Position numbers and translations under genes: made by a program. A DNA stretch of 64,000 nucleotides from Dryas octopetala. Its lineage: Eukaryota; Streptophyta; Magnoliopsida; Rosales; Rosaceae. Of the stretch, positions 1-11,394 are shown one piece after another. Where the stretch lies: NCBI GenBank assembly GCA_963921425.1, contig OY992835.1, positions 3,658,001 through 3,722,000 of the forward strand, in the 5' to 3' direction. Numbering within the stretch: the stretch's first letter is position 1; each line of letters opens with the position of its first letter. The notes below the pieces were generated by a model. That model did not search any database and had not been told where the DNA came from. It saw only the letters and a program-made list of their open reading frames with translations.

Positions 1-860
1 TTTCGTTTATTTGTTGCTGTTTTGTTTTTATTTATGTAATTTAATTATGTAGTTTAGTTATTCTATCTTGCATGTTAGTTGTAGGTCGATTAATGGATTC
101 GTATGCTTTAACAAATCGTTTATCCGTCTCTTGGTCTGTTAGTTTGATGTTTGCGCATATTAAATTTCCACTATCTATTAAAACCCCCGTCACTAGTTGT
201 TTGCATCCTTTGACTGGCCACCTTAGGGTAATTGCATCTAGTTTATCTGTTAGGTTTAGCTGTGAAATAGTCAAAGACACTAAACCACATGTAACAAGGG
301 AATAAGGGATTATTCTTGGTAGTGGGGTTGGGCGACCTCTATAAGGAAATAGTCAAAGCTTATATGTTGTGCATGTTTGACGTTCTCATAAAACTTAATG
401 ACTCCTGCATGGGTAACAGCTGCCTTAGCTTGAACTAGGGAACATGTAGGTTAACTGGCTAAGGAAGGCCCAAGAAGCTCTTAGTTTATGCATTAGGAGA
501 ACAATGGCGAGAAAGTAACTAGCCAAACCTTTTTAGCTGTCAAACTTTAATATGTTGTGTTCAAATTAACTGTCATTAGCCTTGGATGGTTATTGCATGC
601 TTATCTGATTTGAAATTGAAAACTTAACATTGCAAGATAGAATAAAGTGTGTGTGCGTGTGGTGATGTGTGCGTGTGTTCCATCTTTTCAAAACCCCCCA
701 TTTAGTTATTCTAGTGATTAATTGCATTGATTTGCTGTTTATTAACCATTCCCTGTGGGATCGACCTCGTGCTTGTACGCTTTGCTACTGATGCGATTCG
801 TGCACTTGCGAGTAAACTTAGAATGAGATAATTGTTTATTTTATTCTAAGAAAACACATC

Positions 861-864
<4 letters not shown>
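1..864 (-). mobile_element. LTR fragment, family B (Gypsy-type), cut by window edge
   Basis: The right edge at 864 reads ...CAACA; on the minus strand this is an LTR start TGTTGATGTG. The body is the reverse-complement relative of 30102-30900: the 'cctgtgggatcgacctcgt' block near 751-769 matches 'ggtcgatcccacaggg' near 30202, and the block around 400-520 (gctgccttag, ggaaggcccaagaagctct) matches 30535-30610. It therefore belongs to the same LTR family as the solo LTR at 30102-47840 but lies in opposite orientation. The left part is outside the window, so solo LTR versus full element cannot be decided. It abuts a GA microsatellite belonging to a family-A LTR and probably inserted there. No coding capacity is seen. 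Confidence 0.7.

Positions 865-896
<32 letters not shown>
865..896. repeat. (GA)n microsatellite
   Basis: A pure GA dinucleotide run follows the family-B LTR edge. Similar GA/CT runs lie in the same place of other family-A LTRs (about 4990-5015, 14275-14310, 18665-18693), so this run belongs to the LTR and was probably the insertion point of the family-B element. Confidence 0.85.
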
Positions 897-899
<3 letters not shown>

Positions 900-1255
900 A
901 ATGGGGAGAGAGGAGAGAGAATGAGATAAAAATCTGATTTTTGGGTTTTAAAACCCCCTTGGTACAAATTACGGGCTTGCCCTTTACTTTAAATGCCTGT
1001 AACTCTCAAACCATAACTCCGATCGACGAGTGCTACGTGTCTACGAACTCTTGGACTCGAGACCTATCCAACGTACCCAAAGTCAAAATCAAAAGTCCAC
1101 TAATTTTAAAAGTCAACTTTGGGTCAAGCCCAATTTAAAACAAAAATTAAAAATTAAATTTAAAACCTTTTTAAATTCCAAATAAATTTCCAAAATCCTT
1201 AAAATAAATTCTCAAAATATTTAAAATAAATCTTTGAAAAATACGGGATCTCACA
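865..1255 (-). mobile_element. Family-A LTR, 5' end piece (A1), minus orientation
   Basis: On the minus strand this begins TGTGAGATCCCG at 1255, followed by an AT-rich stretch, 'gggcttgacccaaagttgac', the conserved 'ctcgagtcc..gagttcgtagacacg' block (1036-1062) and a GA/CT-rich stretch. The same order is seen in 2769-5520 (minus), 52844-55672 (plus) and 60478-63486 (minus). It stops at the GA run where the family-B LTR begins, so only about 390 bp of a roughly 3-kb LTR remain. It is a fossil with no coding content. Confidence 0.75.
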
Positions 1256-1435
1256 TCTCGAGTCCACGAGTTCGTAGACACGAAGCGCGCATAAATCGAA
1301 GTTACGGTTTGAGAGTTACGGGCATTAGAAGTAAAGGTCAATTTTGTAATTTGTACCAAAGGGGTTTTAAAACCCAAAAATCATTTTTTAAACCACATTT
1401 CTCTCTCTCCTCTGTCACGCACTCTCTCTCCCTGA

Positions 1436-1467
<32 letters not shown>

Positions 1468-2767
1468 CTTCCTCCCCGCGCACACACCCGTCTCCCAGCC
1501 ACCATCACCGGCCAGCTAATGCCGAGCTCGACCTCCGGCGAGCACCTCGACGCCGACCACCCTCCCCCGGTCTCTCTCTCTCTCTCTCTCTGCACTCTCC
1601 CTCCTTCAACACCAACAGGCTGGGCTAGTTTTTTCTGGCTAGTTTTTTTGGCGACCCAAGGCCGCCGGCGTGCAGTCCTTGTGCCGGTCATCCTCCCCAG
1701 CCCAGTCTTGTACCTCGCCGCCATCCCTCGACGACGGAACGATACAAAACAGAAACGGAGCCACCACCGACGCTTTGATTTTTTCGACCAAGACGTGACA
1801 CCGGACTTACTGGGCTTTGTTCCCCTCGTCATGGTGAGTCCAGCTATGGTCTCTGTTTGTTCAGACGATGCTCCATGACGAAGCAATGAGCTCGGGAAGC
1901 CAAGCCAGCCGTCGGCTTCTGCCGCCGTTTTCGGCCATTTTCGGCGACTTTTGACCCTCGACCCAGTTAGGAGAATTGATCCTCGAGGTATGGGTAATCT
2001 TTTCCCTAAGGTAGGCACGTCCAATTTTGAGAAATTGGAAATTCAATTTTAGGGTTTATGCCTATTTCGAATTCCTTGAAATTGGACTTGAATTCGAGTT
2101 GTTTTTGTAATTGAAGGTTCCATTGTGCAATTAGGATAAATTAGAGATGATTCTGGGTATTTTCAGGATTTTGCCGCCTATGCTACCATCGGAACCGCCA
2201 CTTTTGGAGGTGGGTTAGTAGTCGTTTGACCCAATTCCGCCCAATTGAGGTCCCAGGAACCCTTCTAGTTCCTTTTGGTGAGAATTTGATGTTGTTTGTG
2301 TGTTGTTTGGGGCTGGGCAGCCACCGTGTGTGGTGGTTACCGCTCGTTTCGGTCGTTCAGCGGCCATTTGTGTTTATGTTTGGTATTTAATTGGTTGTCT
2401 GGTCTTAACAGGTACACGGGCTCGAAAAATCTCATTCCTGATGTCGTTATGCTGCCGAATTTGATATCCGTGCAATGGCACCGTGAAGGGCATTTCGGTC
2501 ATTTCACATGGTTGCACTATGAGTGAAACTTATCTGGTTATATTATTGAGTACTGTGGATGAATTGTATGTTTTGTGTGATTTGTTGCTTAATGTTAGAG
2601 GAGGCTAAGTGTAGGATTTGAATCATGAGAATGTAGTGACGAGGATTTGAGACTAAGGGATTAATTGGGAATTATAGAAATGCTATGATGATAATTGCTG
2701 AATTAGAGAAGAAATGTTTTTTTGTCGAGGTAAATGAATGAGGATTAAGCAATTATTATACAGTAGA
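1256..2767 (+). mobile_element. Family-A LTR, internal piece (A2), plus orientation
   Basis: This piece starts abruptly inside the conserved block (tctcgagtccacgagttcg) and continues colinearly with the solo LTR at 52920-54270: CT-rich and GC-rich segment, 'cttttccctaaggt' near 2000, 'ttggttgtctggtcttaacag' near 2394, and 'caatggcaccgtgaagggcat' near 2472. It ends near 2767, where the next piece begins in the opposite orientation. Apparent ORFs in the CT/GC-rich stretch (for example 1234-1878) are low-complexity and occur in non-homologous frames in other copies, so I do not call genes. Confidence 0.7.
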
Positions 2768-2768
2768 C

Positions 2769-4988
2769 TGTCTGCTTAACCTGCAAAACATCAACCACAC
2801 TGCACCATATACATGGTACACCGGGTCATTCAACAAACAACCCAGTAAGCTCACTAAAGCTCGTATAAGTGAAATGACTTAAACAATTATCCTAAAAAAT
2901 TCTTAAATTTTCATACTTAATAGTAAACCACAATAATATTCATAATTACTCAATCACATAATATTTCATCAACAATGATCCAAGCATCAAGAAAATCATA
3001 ATTCCTCGTATTCACATCAAATCCCACCAACAATAATAATAATCATTCTGGCAAATCAATTGTCTAATCATCAACTATTAACCTCAACATCAACCATTCA
3101 CATTCTAACCCATAATCTCAATGCATAAATTATCCTCATTTCCATTCTCAAAGATTCAAGCCTAGACTTTACCAAGTCCTAGCCAAACCAATTCCTAGCA
3201 AACAAATGCATACACGCAAGCAAAGCAACAATTCAACTATCTAATTTCACTCACATCGCTCTTAGAAATCCCCCAGTTTTAAAACTATTTTCAAAATCTC
3301 TTCTCAAACGTCAAAGGAACTATTTAAATACACGAAAGAAGAGTTAAACAAGTAAGAAGTCGTTCTTTGAAACTTTCTGAGTAAAAGTATTATGTAGCAC
3401 CATATACTTAAGAATCAATATTAAACATGAAAAGAAATTTTCTCTTTAAACTTATGAAATAGAAAATCCTTGGAAAGAAAAAGGAAGTTTTACCGTACTC
3501 ATACCCATAACTGTAGACAATGTCCTGGCCACAATCCAGCGCACGGGCAGGCTCAAATCCTGGCTACAATCTGGTACATAAAGGTCACTCTGCACGAGCA
3601 GGCTCGTATCCTAGCCACAATCTCATACAGAGAGGTCACTCCGCACGAGTAGGCTCGTATCCTGGCCACAATCCTGTGCATTTTACACAAGCAGGCTCGT
3701 CCGATTAGTATGTGCATTAGGACAGCTGTCTTTAAATACTCTTTAAATCTCTACTCACTTTTGAGATAAATGGTTAAACATTTTTTAATTCTTTTCAAAA
3801 CTCTCCTTAACAATCCAACGCATCAAAAATGTGTCTTTCCTCAAATCACAACGTCTCAAACCATACTTAAACATTCAAAGAAATGAACATCCAAGTTATA
3901 TGAAATCTTTTAATAAACTAAGTAACAATTAAAGACCCCCTTTTAAAATAAAGAGTTCTTCGATATGAATCACATCCAAAAGTTTGTTGAAATATTTCTT
4001 AATCGTCTAAAATATAAATTCCAAGATAAGGGAAATCGAGCTATACGAATGGTTATTATGCGAACTTAAGATTTAAAACTCAAATAATTAATATAAATCA
4101 CGAATTTCATAAATCATTTAAATTCTTAAGTGTCCACTCACAGTTTACTCCGAGCTATGCCGAAACCTTTCCGAAATTGATTCCAACTCACGACCCCTCA
4201 CTGGTTTGCCATTCAAATCATACTAATACTTCCTCAAAAATTAATTTGATCAATTCTGTATAATAATTGCCTAATCATCATTCATTAACCTCGACAATAA
4301 GCATTTCTTCTCTAATTCAGCAATTATTCTCAGAACAATTCTATAATTCCCAATTAATTCCTTAGCTACAAATCCTCATCAATTGATTCTCATGATCTAA
4401 ATTCTACACTTAGCCTTCTCTAACATATAACAACAAACACACAAAACAGACAATTCACTGACGATATTCTACATTAAAATCTGATAAGTTTCACTCACAG
4501 TGCAACCACGTGAAATGACCGAAATGCCCTTCACGGCGCCATTGCTCGGATATCAAATCTGGCAGCATAACGGCATCGGAAATGAGATTCCTGAGCCCGC
4601 GTACCAAAAGGACCTAGAAAGGTTCTTAGGACTTCAATTGAGCGGAATTGGGTCAAACAACCACTAACCTGCCGCCAAAAGTGGTGGTTCCGATGGTGGC
4701 AGCGGTGGCACGAACCTCAAGGATAAATTCTTGTAACTGAGTCAACGGTTAAAAGTCGCCGGAAACGGCCAAAAACTGCGGCGGAAGCCGGCGGTGTCAC
4801 TCCCCTTTCTCGAGTCGATTTGCTGCACGTGGCGGTCGGTCGGCAACGGGGAGGGGTAGGTTGAGTCGGCGCCGGTGTAAGGAGCACACCGGTGGTCGCC
4901 GTTCGTCGGGGGAAGGCTGGAGCAAAAAGCTCCGGTGTGTAGCAGTGGCTGCGCGCATAGAGAGGGGGAAGAGAGAGAGAACTGTCTG

Positions 4989-5020
<32 letters not shown>

Positions 5021-5520
5021 AGGGAGAAGAGAGAGAGAGGAGGAGGCTGAGGCGGTGGCGTCACCGCCTCCTGGCCGGACGACGAGGAGGGAGGCCGGAG
5101 AGAGAGGAGCTCAGGGGAGAGAGAGACAGGGAGAGAAGAGGATTGGGGAGAGAGAGTGTGCGTGAAAGTGAGAGGAGAGAGAAATGTGATATAAAAAAAA
5201 CTGATTTTGGGTTTTTAAAATCCCTTCCACACAAAATTACAAAAATGTCTCTCACTTTGAACCTCCGTAAAACCCAAACCGTAACTCCGATTGAAGCGTG
5301 CTTCGTGTCTATGAACTCGTGGAATCAAGACCTATCCAACGTGCCCAAAGTCGAAGACGAAAGTCCACTAATTTTAAAAGTCAACTTTGGGTCAAACTCA
5401 ATTTAAAACAAAAATTAAATTAAATTAAAACCTTTTTAATTTCCAAATAAATTCCCAAAATCCTTAAAATAAATTCTCAAAATATTTAAAATAAATCTTT
5501 GAAAAATATGGGGTCTCACA
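2769..5520 (-). mobile_element. Family-A LTR, nearly full length (A3), minus orientation
   Basis: On the minus strand it begins TGTGAGACCCC at 5520 and runs through the conserved block (about 5270-5335), a GA-rich/GC-rich segment (4760-5190), the 'gaagggcatttcggtca' block near 4510-4535, a 51-bp tandem array (3524-3702) and 'gttttgcaggttaagcagac' near 2769-2790. Compared with the solo LTR at 52844-55672 it lacks roughly the last 190 bp. It is a solo or truncated LTR. The long frames at 4717-5406 come from purine-rich repeats and are not genes. Confidence 0.75.
3524..3702. repeat. Intra-LTR minisatellite, about 51-bp units, 3-4 copies
   Basis: Units begin 'cctggccacaatc' at 3524, 3559, 3610 and 3661 and end with 'cacgagcaggctcgtat'. 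The same motif in other family-A LTRs is present in different numbers: 21343-21515 and, on the opposite strand with 48-bp units, 54556-54845. Each unit contains short self-complementary parts (gcacgag / ctcgt). Confidence 0.85.
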
Positions 5521-6480
5521 CTCCCTACCTAGCAACGTCACTTATACCTAGGTTCCACCTCGAACAGCACTCGAAATTCCTATCCAAGTTCAAGAGACTC
5601 CAAGTTAGGTTTAGGAAACAAAACAATAGTCTAGTATGCCACTTAGCTTAGTTAATAAGTTAACCACCATCGGAAATAAAACCAAAGTTGGAAATACCTT
5701 TGAGAGGATCTTGACCTAGCTGGAAACTGCCAAGGTACAACTATCTTGCTATGATATATTTGTGAAAGTGTATCTTCATGCCTTCATAAATATTTTGTTT
5801 GTATTTTAATTCTACATTTGTATCAAATATGTGTGAGTTTATATTTTGTACTTTAAATTAATGTTGTGCAAGTTGTATATTTGAAGTAGAGTGAGTTCTA
5901 CATTTATGTAGAGTGAGTTTATATTCATGTTAGCGTATTCTTATACCTTCATGAATATTAAATTCCGTATTTAATTAATGTTGTGTGAGTTTACATTTCT
6001 ACATTTTAAATAAAAGTAGAGTGAGTTTATTTCCTGCATTCAAACTGTGATTTTCCTTATTATTAATAATATTTGGATATTACCGAACAAGGACGGATTA
6101 CCGCTAACGTTCATAATATCTAACTATTATTAAAAACTGTGAATTTCCTTTTATATATATATACATATATATAATAATCGTTAACACAAAAAAGTCCTTG
6201 TGGAACAAGGCATAAAAAAGAACTCAGGCCGAGAAGTTGTTCCTCTATTGGCCGTACAATCACCTGATTAAAATCAGAACATGGCATGCAAACCATAAAC
6301 GGCCTCTTGGTTGAAATTCATGTGATCCACATCAAACTCGACAAAACGGCCTTTGGGCTAATCCGAGTTCAACCCATTTCTGTATCCGAACTTTGGGCTG
6401 TGAACAGTGGCACGCCCACAACACACTATCGCCAAATTACATGAGAACTATAGTGTTCCTTGTTCAAGGTTCTCGAGGTC
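5521..6480. other. Non-coding stretch, no recognised gene
   Basis: This AT-rich sequence contains repeated 'gtagagtgagttta(tat)' phrases at about 5885-5925 and 6005-6030 and a run of TA around 6155-6173. It lies upstream of a primer-site-like motif at 6511 and may include the LTR or leader of the element that follows, but I could not find matching terminal repeats. Confidence 0.4.
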
Positions 6481-6510
6481 TCGAACCCCGATGAATTTTG
6501 AGGATAACAT

Positions 6511-6840
6511 AATTTGGCACGCCCAATGGGATTGATAAAAGCCTTTTGTGCCAATTCCTCTCAAAGAGCAGGACTGGTCCCACGACTATACCAAATTTTG
6601 TGCTCACCACATAATTTGGCACGCCCGGTGGGACTATATTGAAGTTTCACTTCAACAAAGAAGGAGTTATTGTGCCAAATTCTCTCGAAGATCATACTTG
6701 GTGTCACAACCATACCAAATTCTGTGCTAAACAATATAATTTGGCACGCCCAGTGGGACTGTATTGAAGTTTCACTTCAAGAAAGAAGGAGTCATTGTGC
6801 CAAATTCTCTCGAAGATCATAAAAGTAAATGGCCTCTTGG
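6511..6840 (+). repeat. Three tandem copies of a primer-binding-site-like leader segment
   Basis: The phrase 'aatttggcacgccc' followed by (a/g)(a/g)tggga occurs at 6511, 6613 and 6738. The last two copies lie in clear tandem units of about 125 bp that also share 'gaagtttcacttcaa' and 'ccaaattctctcgaagatca'. 'TTGGCACGCCC..TGGGA' resembles the tRNA-primer site found just inside the 5' LTR of some plant LTR elements. That assignment rests on position and resemblance, since the tRNA is not identified and flanking LTRs were not found. Confidence 0.55.
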
Positions 6841-8361
6841 CCAAAATCAGTACAAGAAGTATGAACAACCAATGGGATCAATATTATCTCATCTCTGAAT
6901 CCAACGGCTATTATGCAGCCGAAGAGTACCATACCCACACTGAATCTGAAGGCCAATATCATGGCCATTCCTACGAAAGTAGCCAAGATTATATTGATGA
7001 CTATTGTGATGGCAACATAGCCAACAATGAGTATCCCTATCACAATAATCAACAATATAGTCATAACGGCTATTATGCAGCAGAAGGGTACCATACCCAC
7101 ACTGAATCTGAAGGCCAATATCATGGCCATTCCTACGAAACTAACCAAGATTATGTTGGTGACTATTGTGATGGCAACATAGCCAACAATGAGTATCCCT
7201 ATCACAATAATTAGTCATGATAGCTATTATGCAGCCGAAGGGTACCATACCCACACTGAATCTGAAGGCCAATATCATGGCCATTCCTACGAAAGTAGCC
7301 AAGACTATGTTGGTGACTATTGTCATGGCAACATAGCCAACAATGAGTATCCTTATCACAGTAATCAACAATATAGTCATGACGGCTATTATACAGCCAA
7401 GGGGTACCATGCCCACACAGAAGCCCAAGACCAAAATTATGGCCAAATTGTTATGCATAGTTCTCTTCAACCCCACTGTCAATATTCTCCATCCATGGAG
7501 ATTTCTAGAAAAATTGAAAAAACTAAGAAGCCAGCTGCTGAATGGCCGTATGATGAAGAGAGCTCTGGAAAGATTGAAAGAATTTTGAAAAAGCTCGAAG
7601 GAGTCAATCCGAGGCGGCAACTAGAAATCTTGGAATTAGCCATGTGCTCAGCAGGGAATCATGAGAACAAAGCAACCTTCCTAGAACGTGTGCTTAACCA
7701 TGTTGAACATGGATTTCTTCCTCCACTTGTGAAAGGAGAAGAAAAAATAGCTTTGATGGGCCAAGGAGAGAAAGAAAAGACTGAAAAAGAGCTTATTTTC
7801 AATAAGCCTTTAAATGTTGAAACAATCCTTTCGTCTAGCTGTATTGTTTGAGCATGCTGTTGAAGAAGCCAAGGGAAATTTGGCTAAAAAAGAAAAGGAG
7901 GTTATCTCTGCCCCAACAAAAGTGGAGCCAATAAAAGACCAAATTATTTATGAAATTTTGGTTGGCCAAGAAGAGGTGGATGAAGAAGATCTCAGGTCTT
8001 CATATGACGAAGAGACTACCTTGCCTCAATTTGATTTTAACATAGAGCAATCCACGGCTCTTATGATGATGATGAGCCCATCCTCAATTTTGCTACGCTC
8101 GGGGGGCTAACATCAAATGTCAATTTAGTAGAGGAAGTCATCCCTTCTCCAACTAATATTGGGCCAACAAATCCTCAATTCATCCGAGAGGATGAAATTG
8201 AGATTGGCCATGAAAATGTGAGTGCTACAATATGTGAGTCAACCATAAAAGTTGACATGATCGAACAAGTCCACAAGTCAGCCTCACATGAAGATGCCAT
8301 GCAAATCGACATGGTAGTGCGTGGGAGACAAAGCCAACTTGGAGAAGCCGATAACGGCTAA
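6795..8361 (+). mobile_element. Coding region of a putative non-autonomous LTR-like element, Tyr/His-rich repeats
   Basis: Two overlapping open frames (6795-7214 and 7189-7851) followed by weaker open segments to about 8361. The first part encodes a tandem repeat of about 54 residues, rich in Tyr, His, Asn, Gly and Asp, with the recurring core GYYAAEGYHTHTESEGQYHG. The second part becomes Lys/Glu-rich (SGKIERILKKLEGVNPRRQ) and then acidic. A likely natural start is the ATG at 6861 (MNNQWDQYY). No RT, integrase or protease motif is seen. It lies directly downstream of the triplicated primer-site-like motif, and purine-rich 'ggggggcta' tracts lie at 8100-8108 and about 8406-8414, as in a gag-only element. 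The element looks broken in a few places. I do not recognise the protein family; a host origin is not excluded. Confidence 0.45.
6906..7460 (+). repeat. Coding tandem repeat, about 162-bp units, 3.5 copies
   Basis: Unit starts marked by 'gctattatgcagc' or close variants lie at about 6906, 7068, 7222 and 7384. Units are highly similar to each other (shared 'ccatacccacactgaatctg' and 'ggccaatatcatggccattc'), implying recent amplification. Three units encode the full 54-residue motif and the fourth only its first half, with substitutions (GYYTAKGYHAHTEAQDQNYG). Confidence 0.85.
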
Positions 8362-9480
8362 ATTGACGAATTAATTCTCAATTAAAGAAAACAATTGAGA
8401 AATCCAATCTACTCAGGGGGCTAAGTGCAAACATTGTCAAGATGGCCGGAAAACAAGGTTCTCCCAAAATAATGTATACAAGATAAGGATCATTTTGTCT
8501 AAGGAATTAGCCAATACATATAAATGCATTTACAGGATTGCCGAGATCCTTGATAAGAACACTGCAGTCCTAGTTGCTGTTTGGGCGTGCCACTATTCTA
8601 GGCTAATTAGCCGTAATAGAAAAGATATTGAATTTGTTGATTTGCGATGGATTCTCTGTCTTCTAACCAAACAATTGTAAGCGAGTAAGGAACAAATTCT
8701 AGCCAAAGGTTCTAACTGCCTTGATCCTCAAGGACTTCTAATCATCGTTGGTTTCAATTACTCTATGCTCAAATTCGTAAGTGTGAACAATATTAGCTTG
8801 TATGACTGGGTGAATTGCAAAGTAATGGATTTTAATGAAAAATGTGTGAATAATTTGATTATCACGAAACTGAGTAACAATACGAGTTCTTAATTATGAT
8901 GAAATTCATAAAGAAAAATAACTAACAAAGGGGAACAATAACCAAAAGAAATCGATACTAAGAGAACAATATATTAGCAGAGCCAAAATCAAAGAAAACT
9001 AGGTCTTAACGAGTCAAAGAAAAGTTGAGATCTTTGGGAATTCTGGAACTTGAGTTGTTGAAAAGCTTGGGCTTGGTTTTAGATGTATTGAGAGAGATTT
9101 ATGTCTTCAATGCCTTGTTTATATAGTAGTCACCCTCCAAGAATTACAGGAAACCCTATCCTACTTGCATTCAAATTCCTTCTCTCTTTACTTCATGCCC
9201 AAGACTTTCTTTACTTGCCTGATTTAGAAATCCTAACTTACCAAGGAGAACTCGGCGTAAACCAGTAGGACTTTCCTTATTAAAATATGGGCTTTGGTGA
9301 GATGGGCTTGCTGGTACCTGCTCGTCGTGGGCTTGGACTGAGTTTAAGCTTCAAACTTGAACTTGGGCTGAAACATGCTTTTTGGGCTTAGACGTGATAT
9401 CCGGCCCAACTTCCCGAAATTGGGTGTAAACAATAACAATGTATATCTCATATTTAATATTCAACCAAATCAACCAATAA
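8362..9480. other. Non-coding stretch, possible LTR remnant
   Basis: No convincing gene. A purine-rich tract (actcaggggggcta, about 8401-8414) could be a polypurine tract of the element upstream. On the minus strand a TATA-like 'actatataaaca' near 9117-9130 and repeated 'gggctt' phrases (9290-9395) suggest regulatory or LTR-derived sequence. Nothing more specific can be supported. Confidence 0.3.
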
Positions 9481-10085
9481 TATCACTCAGATCAATCATA
9501 TAACTCAATCAAGCATAATGTAAGTTTCACAAAATTTAATATAATCAATTGCCTTAAAGGTTTCACCAAGACCCCCTACCTCGAATCTGACCTAGTTTGC
9601 TCAACTTACTCTTCCGGGATCTCTAACACCACACTCGAACCTAAACCTGAACACACAAGTGCGAAACCATAACAAAAAATATAAATTAGAAATAATTTAA
9701 AATTAATAAAGCTCACTCTCTTTAATTAAAATTGGAAATTAAAACCTATATCTACATATCTTGAATTGCCACCAAACCTGTACCATTGAGTCTGTATCGA
9801 AAAATGGAGTCGGGAGTGTCGAAGAATAACACCATATAGAAGAGGGAACAATAAAGGTTAGAAGAGTAACAAATTTTGTATTGTTTCATTTATTTAGTTT
9901 AGTCCCACTCTGAAAAATATATTGATGAACAAATTTGGTGACTCTAGCATCATTAATGGAAAAAGTACAAGAAAAATAAAAGGAGAATGAGAATGAAAAA
10001 CAAAAACAAAAAGAAAAAGAAAAAGAAAAAGAACAAGAAGAAGAAAAAAAAAGAATGAAAACAAAAAGAAAAAGAAAAAGATAAC
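9481..10085. repeat. AT-rich sequence with A-rich simple repeat
   Basis: 9481-9960 shows no recognised gene. About 9960-10083 is a purine-rich (GAAAAA/CAAAAA)n simple repeat. The minus-strand frame across it (poly-Phe/Leu) is an artefact of base composition. Confidence 0.6.
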
Positions 10086-10359
10086 CCTTCCATGCATGTA
10101 TGCCTTTCCTTTCTCTTGTGTTAGAAGTTACAACGAAGGCAAAAAAAGACAGATGTTAATTATGATGATGCCACATCTCTTGGTAAGGAGGAGCTCCTCC
10201 TGAGGAAGCCAAGCATTGTCCCAAATTATTTAATTATTACTTTATCACTCAAACACCCCTTATAACTTTTTACAATACTCAAAAGTATGCATGTATTGAT
10301 TTTAAAATTTTAAGAACACAAAAATTATAGTTTGTAATTTTGAAACTTTATTACTTTAT

Positions 10360-11190
10360 CACTCATACACACCTTATATAGTAGGCACAACCGTTGTTCA
10401 TGAGGTCGACTTGGCTCAAAAAGACAGGGATACCTTGTTGAGTGCTCTGAAATTGAATTTGCAACAAGCCCAATCTCGTATGAAAATTTATCTTGATAAG
10501 CATTGAACATAGAGGGTTTTTCAGGTGGGTGATTGGGTGTATCTTAAATTGCATACGTATCGACAACACTTTGTGCATGCTCGCCATTGCCACAAGCTTG
10601 CTCCAAGATATTATGGACTGTTTCAGATTGAAGCAAAAGTTAGGTCAATTGCTTATCGTTAGCTCCTTCCTGGTTCCCCCAAAATCCACCCAGTTTTTCA
10701 TGTATCCCTTCTCAAAGCCAAGCTTGGCCAACATGTGGTGCCATCAGCTACACTTCCCCTACTTGCTGATTTTGGTTCTGCACACTTATACCCATACAAA
10801 ATTTTGGATCATACTATGGTGAACGTACAGATGACACAAGCCTGTCATTCGTTGGCTGATTCACTGGTCTAGGCTACCTGCAGAGGATGCTACTTGGGAG
10901 GATGCTGATTCCATCATCAATCGCTACCCAGATTTCAATTTTTAAGCCTGAGGACAAGCCTTTAGTTGGGAAGGTGGCCTTGATGAGAACCTCATATATT
11001 TTGAGCTTATTCTAATTGTTATTATGTCATTCCTTTACTGTTATTTAAATGTAGGATTTACCATTGCCATGTGCTGGCTGTTTATTGGAGTCACTCTTAG
11101 CCAGGTGTAACTTGGTATATATATTAGGTTGTATGCAGATTTCTTATTCAATTAATGAAATATTATCAGTTTATTTTCTCTGTTTTTCCC
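10360..11190 (+). mobile_element. Fossil chromovirus (Ty3/Gypsy): 3' end of pol and start of LTR
   Basis: Translation across 10390-10960 gives features of the integrase C-terminal region of chromoviruses: an arm with VGDWVYLKL (GDWV motif), KLAPRYYG(L)FQI, IHPVFHVSLLK and a chromodomain-like end with LPAEDATWEDA and FNF. It is broken in several places. After it, a purine-rich stretch (about 10942-10975) leads into AT-rich sequence with 'tatatatattaggttgta' near 11117 that resembles the start of an LTR. The upstream part of the element is absent. It is old, judging by its decay. Confidence 0.75.
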
Positions 11191-11383
11191 TTTCATTTAG
11201 CTTAGCATCCCATTAGAAGGCAAGATACTGTATCAAATGCTTCAATAGGAGATTAAGACAGGGGCAATGAAGAATATTTGAGAGCTTTTTCCTCTTTAAA
11301 CGAAAAAATATATATATATTTCAAGTTTCATCATCTTGCCCATGAAGAAAATTTTCTCCATCCACCACTGAATTTAGGTCTCT
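11191..11383. other. Unassigned AT-rich sequence
   Basis: No gene or repeat recognised. It may be the continuation of the LTR of the preceding fossil element. Confidence 0.3.
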
Positions 11384-11394
11384 TTAGTTATAAT

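Noticed and set aside
1234-2046. Long overlapping frames on both strands (214 and 228 codons)
   Set aside because: They lie in the CT/GA and GC-rich segment of a family-A LTR; translations are Ser/Leu or Arg/Glu repeats, and other LTR copies do not keep the frame.
4717-5406. Overlapping 115- and 181-codon frames
   Set aside because: Produced by GA-rich simple repeats in a minus-oriented LTR; no protein-like conservation.
6792-7620. Minus-strand hydrophobic frames with repeated membrane-like segments
   Set aside because: They are the antisense of the Tyr/His-rich tandem repeat; the plus strand continues into a charged non-repeat region and follows the primer-site-like leader, so the plus strand is preferred.
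9894-10097. Phe/Leu-rich minus-strand frame resembling a membrane peptide
   Set aside because: It is the translation of an A-rich simple repeat.
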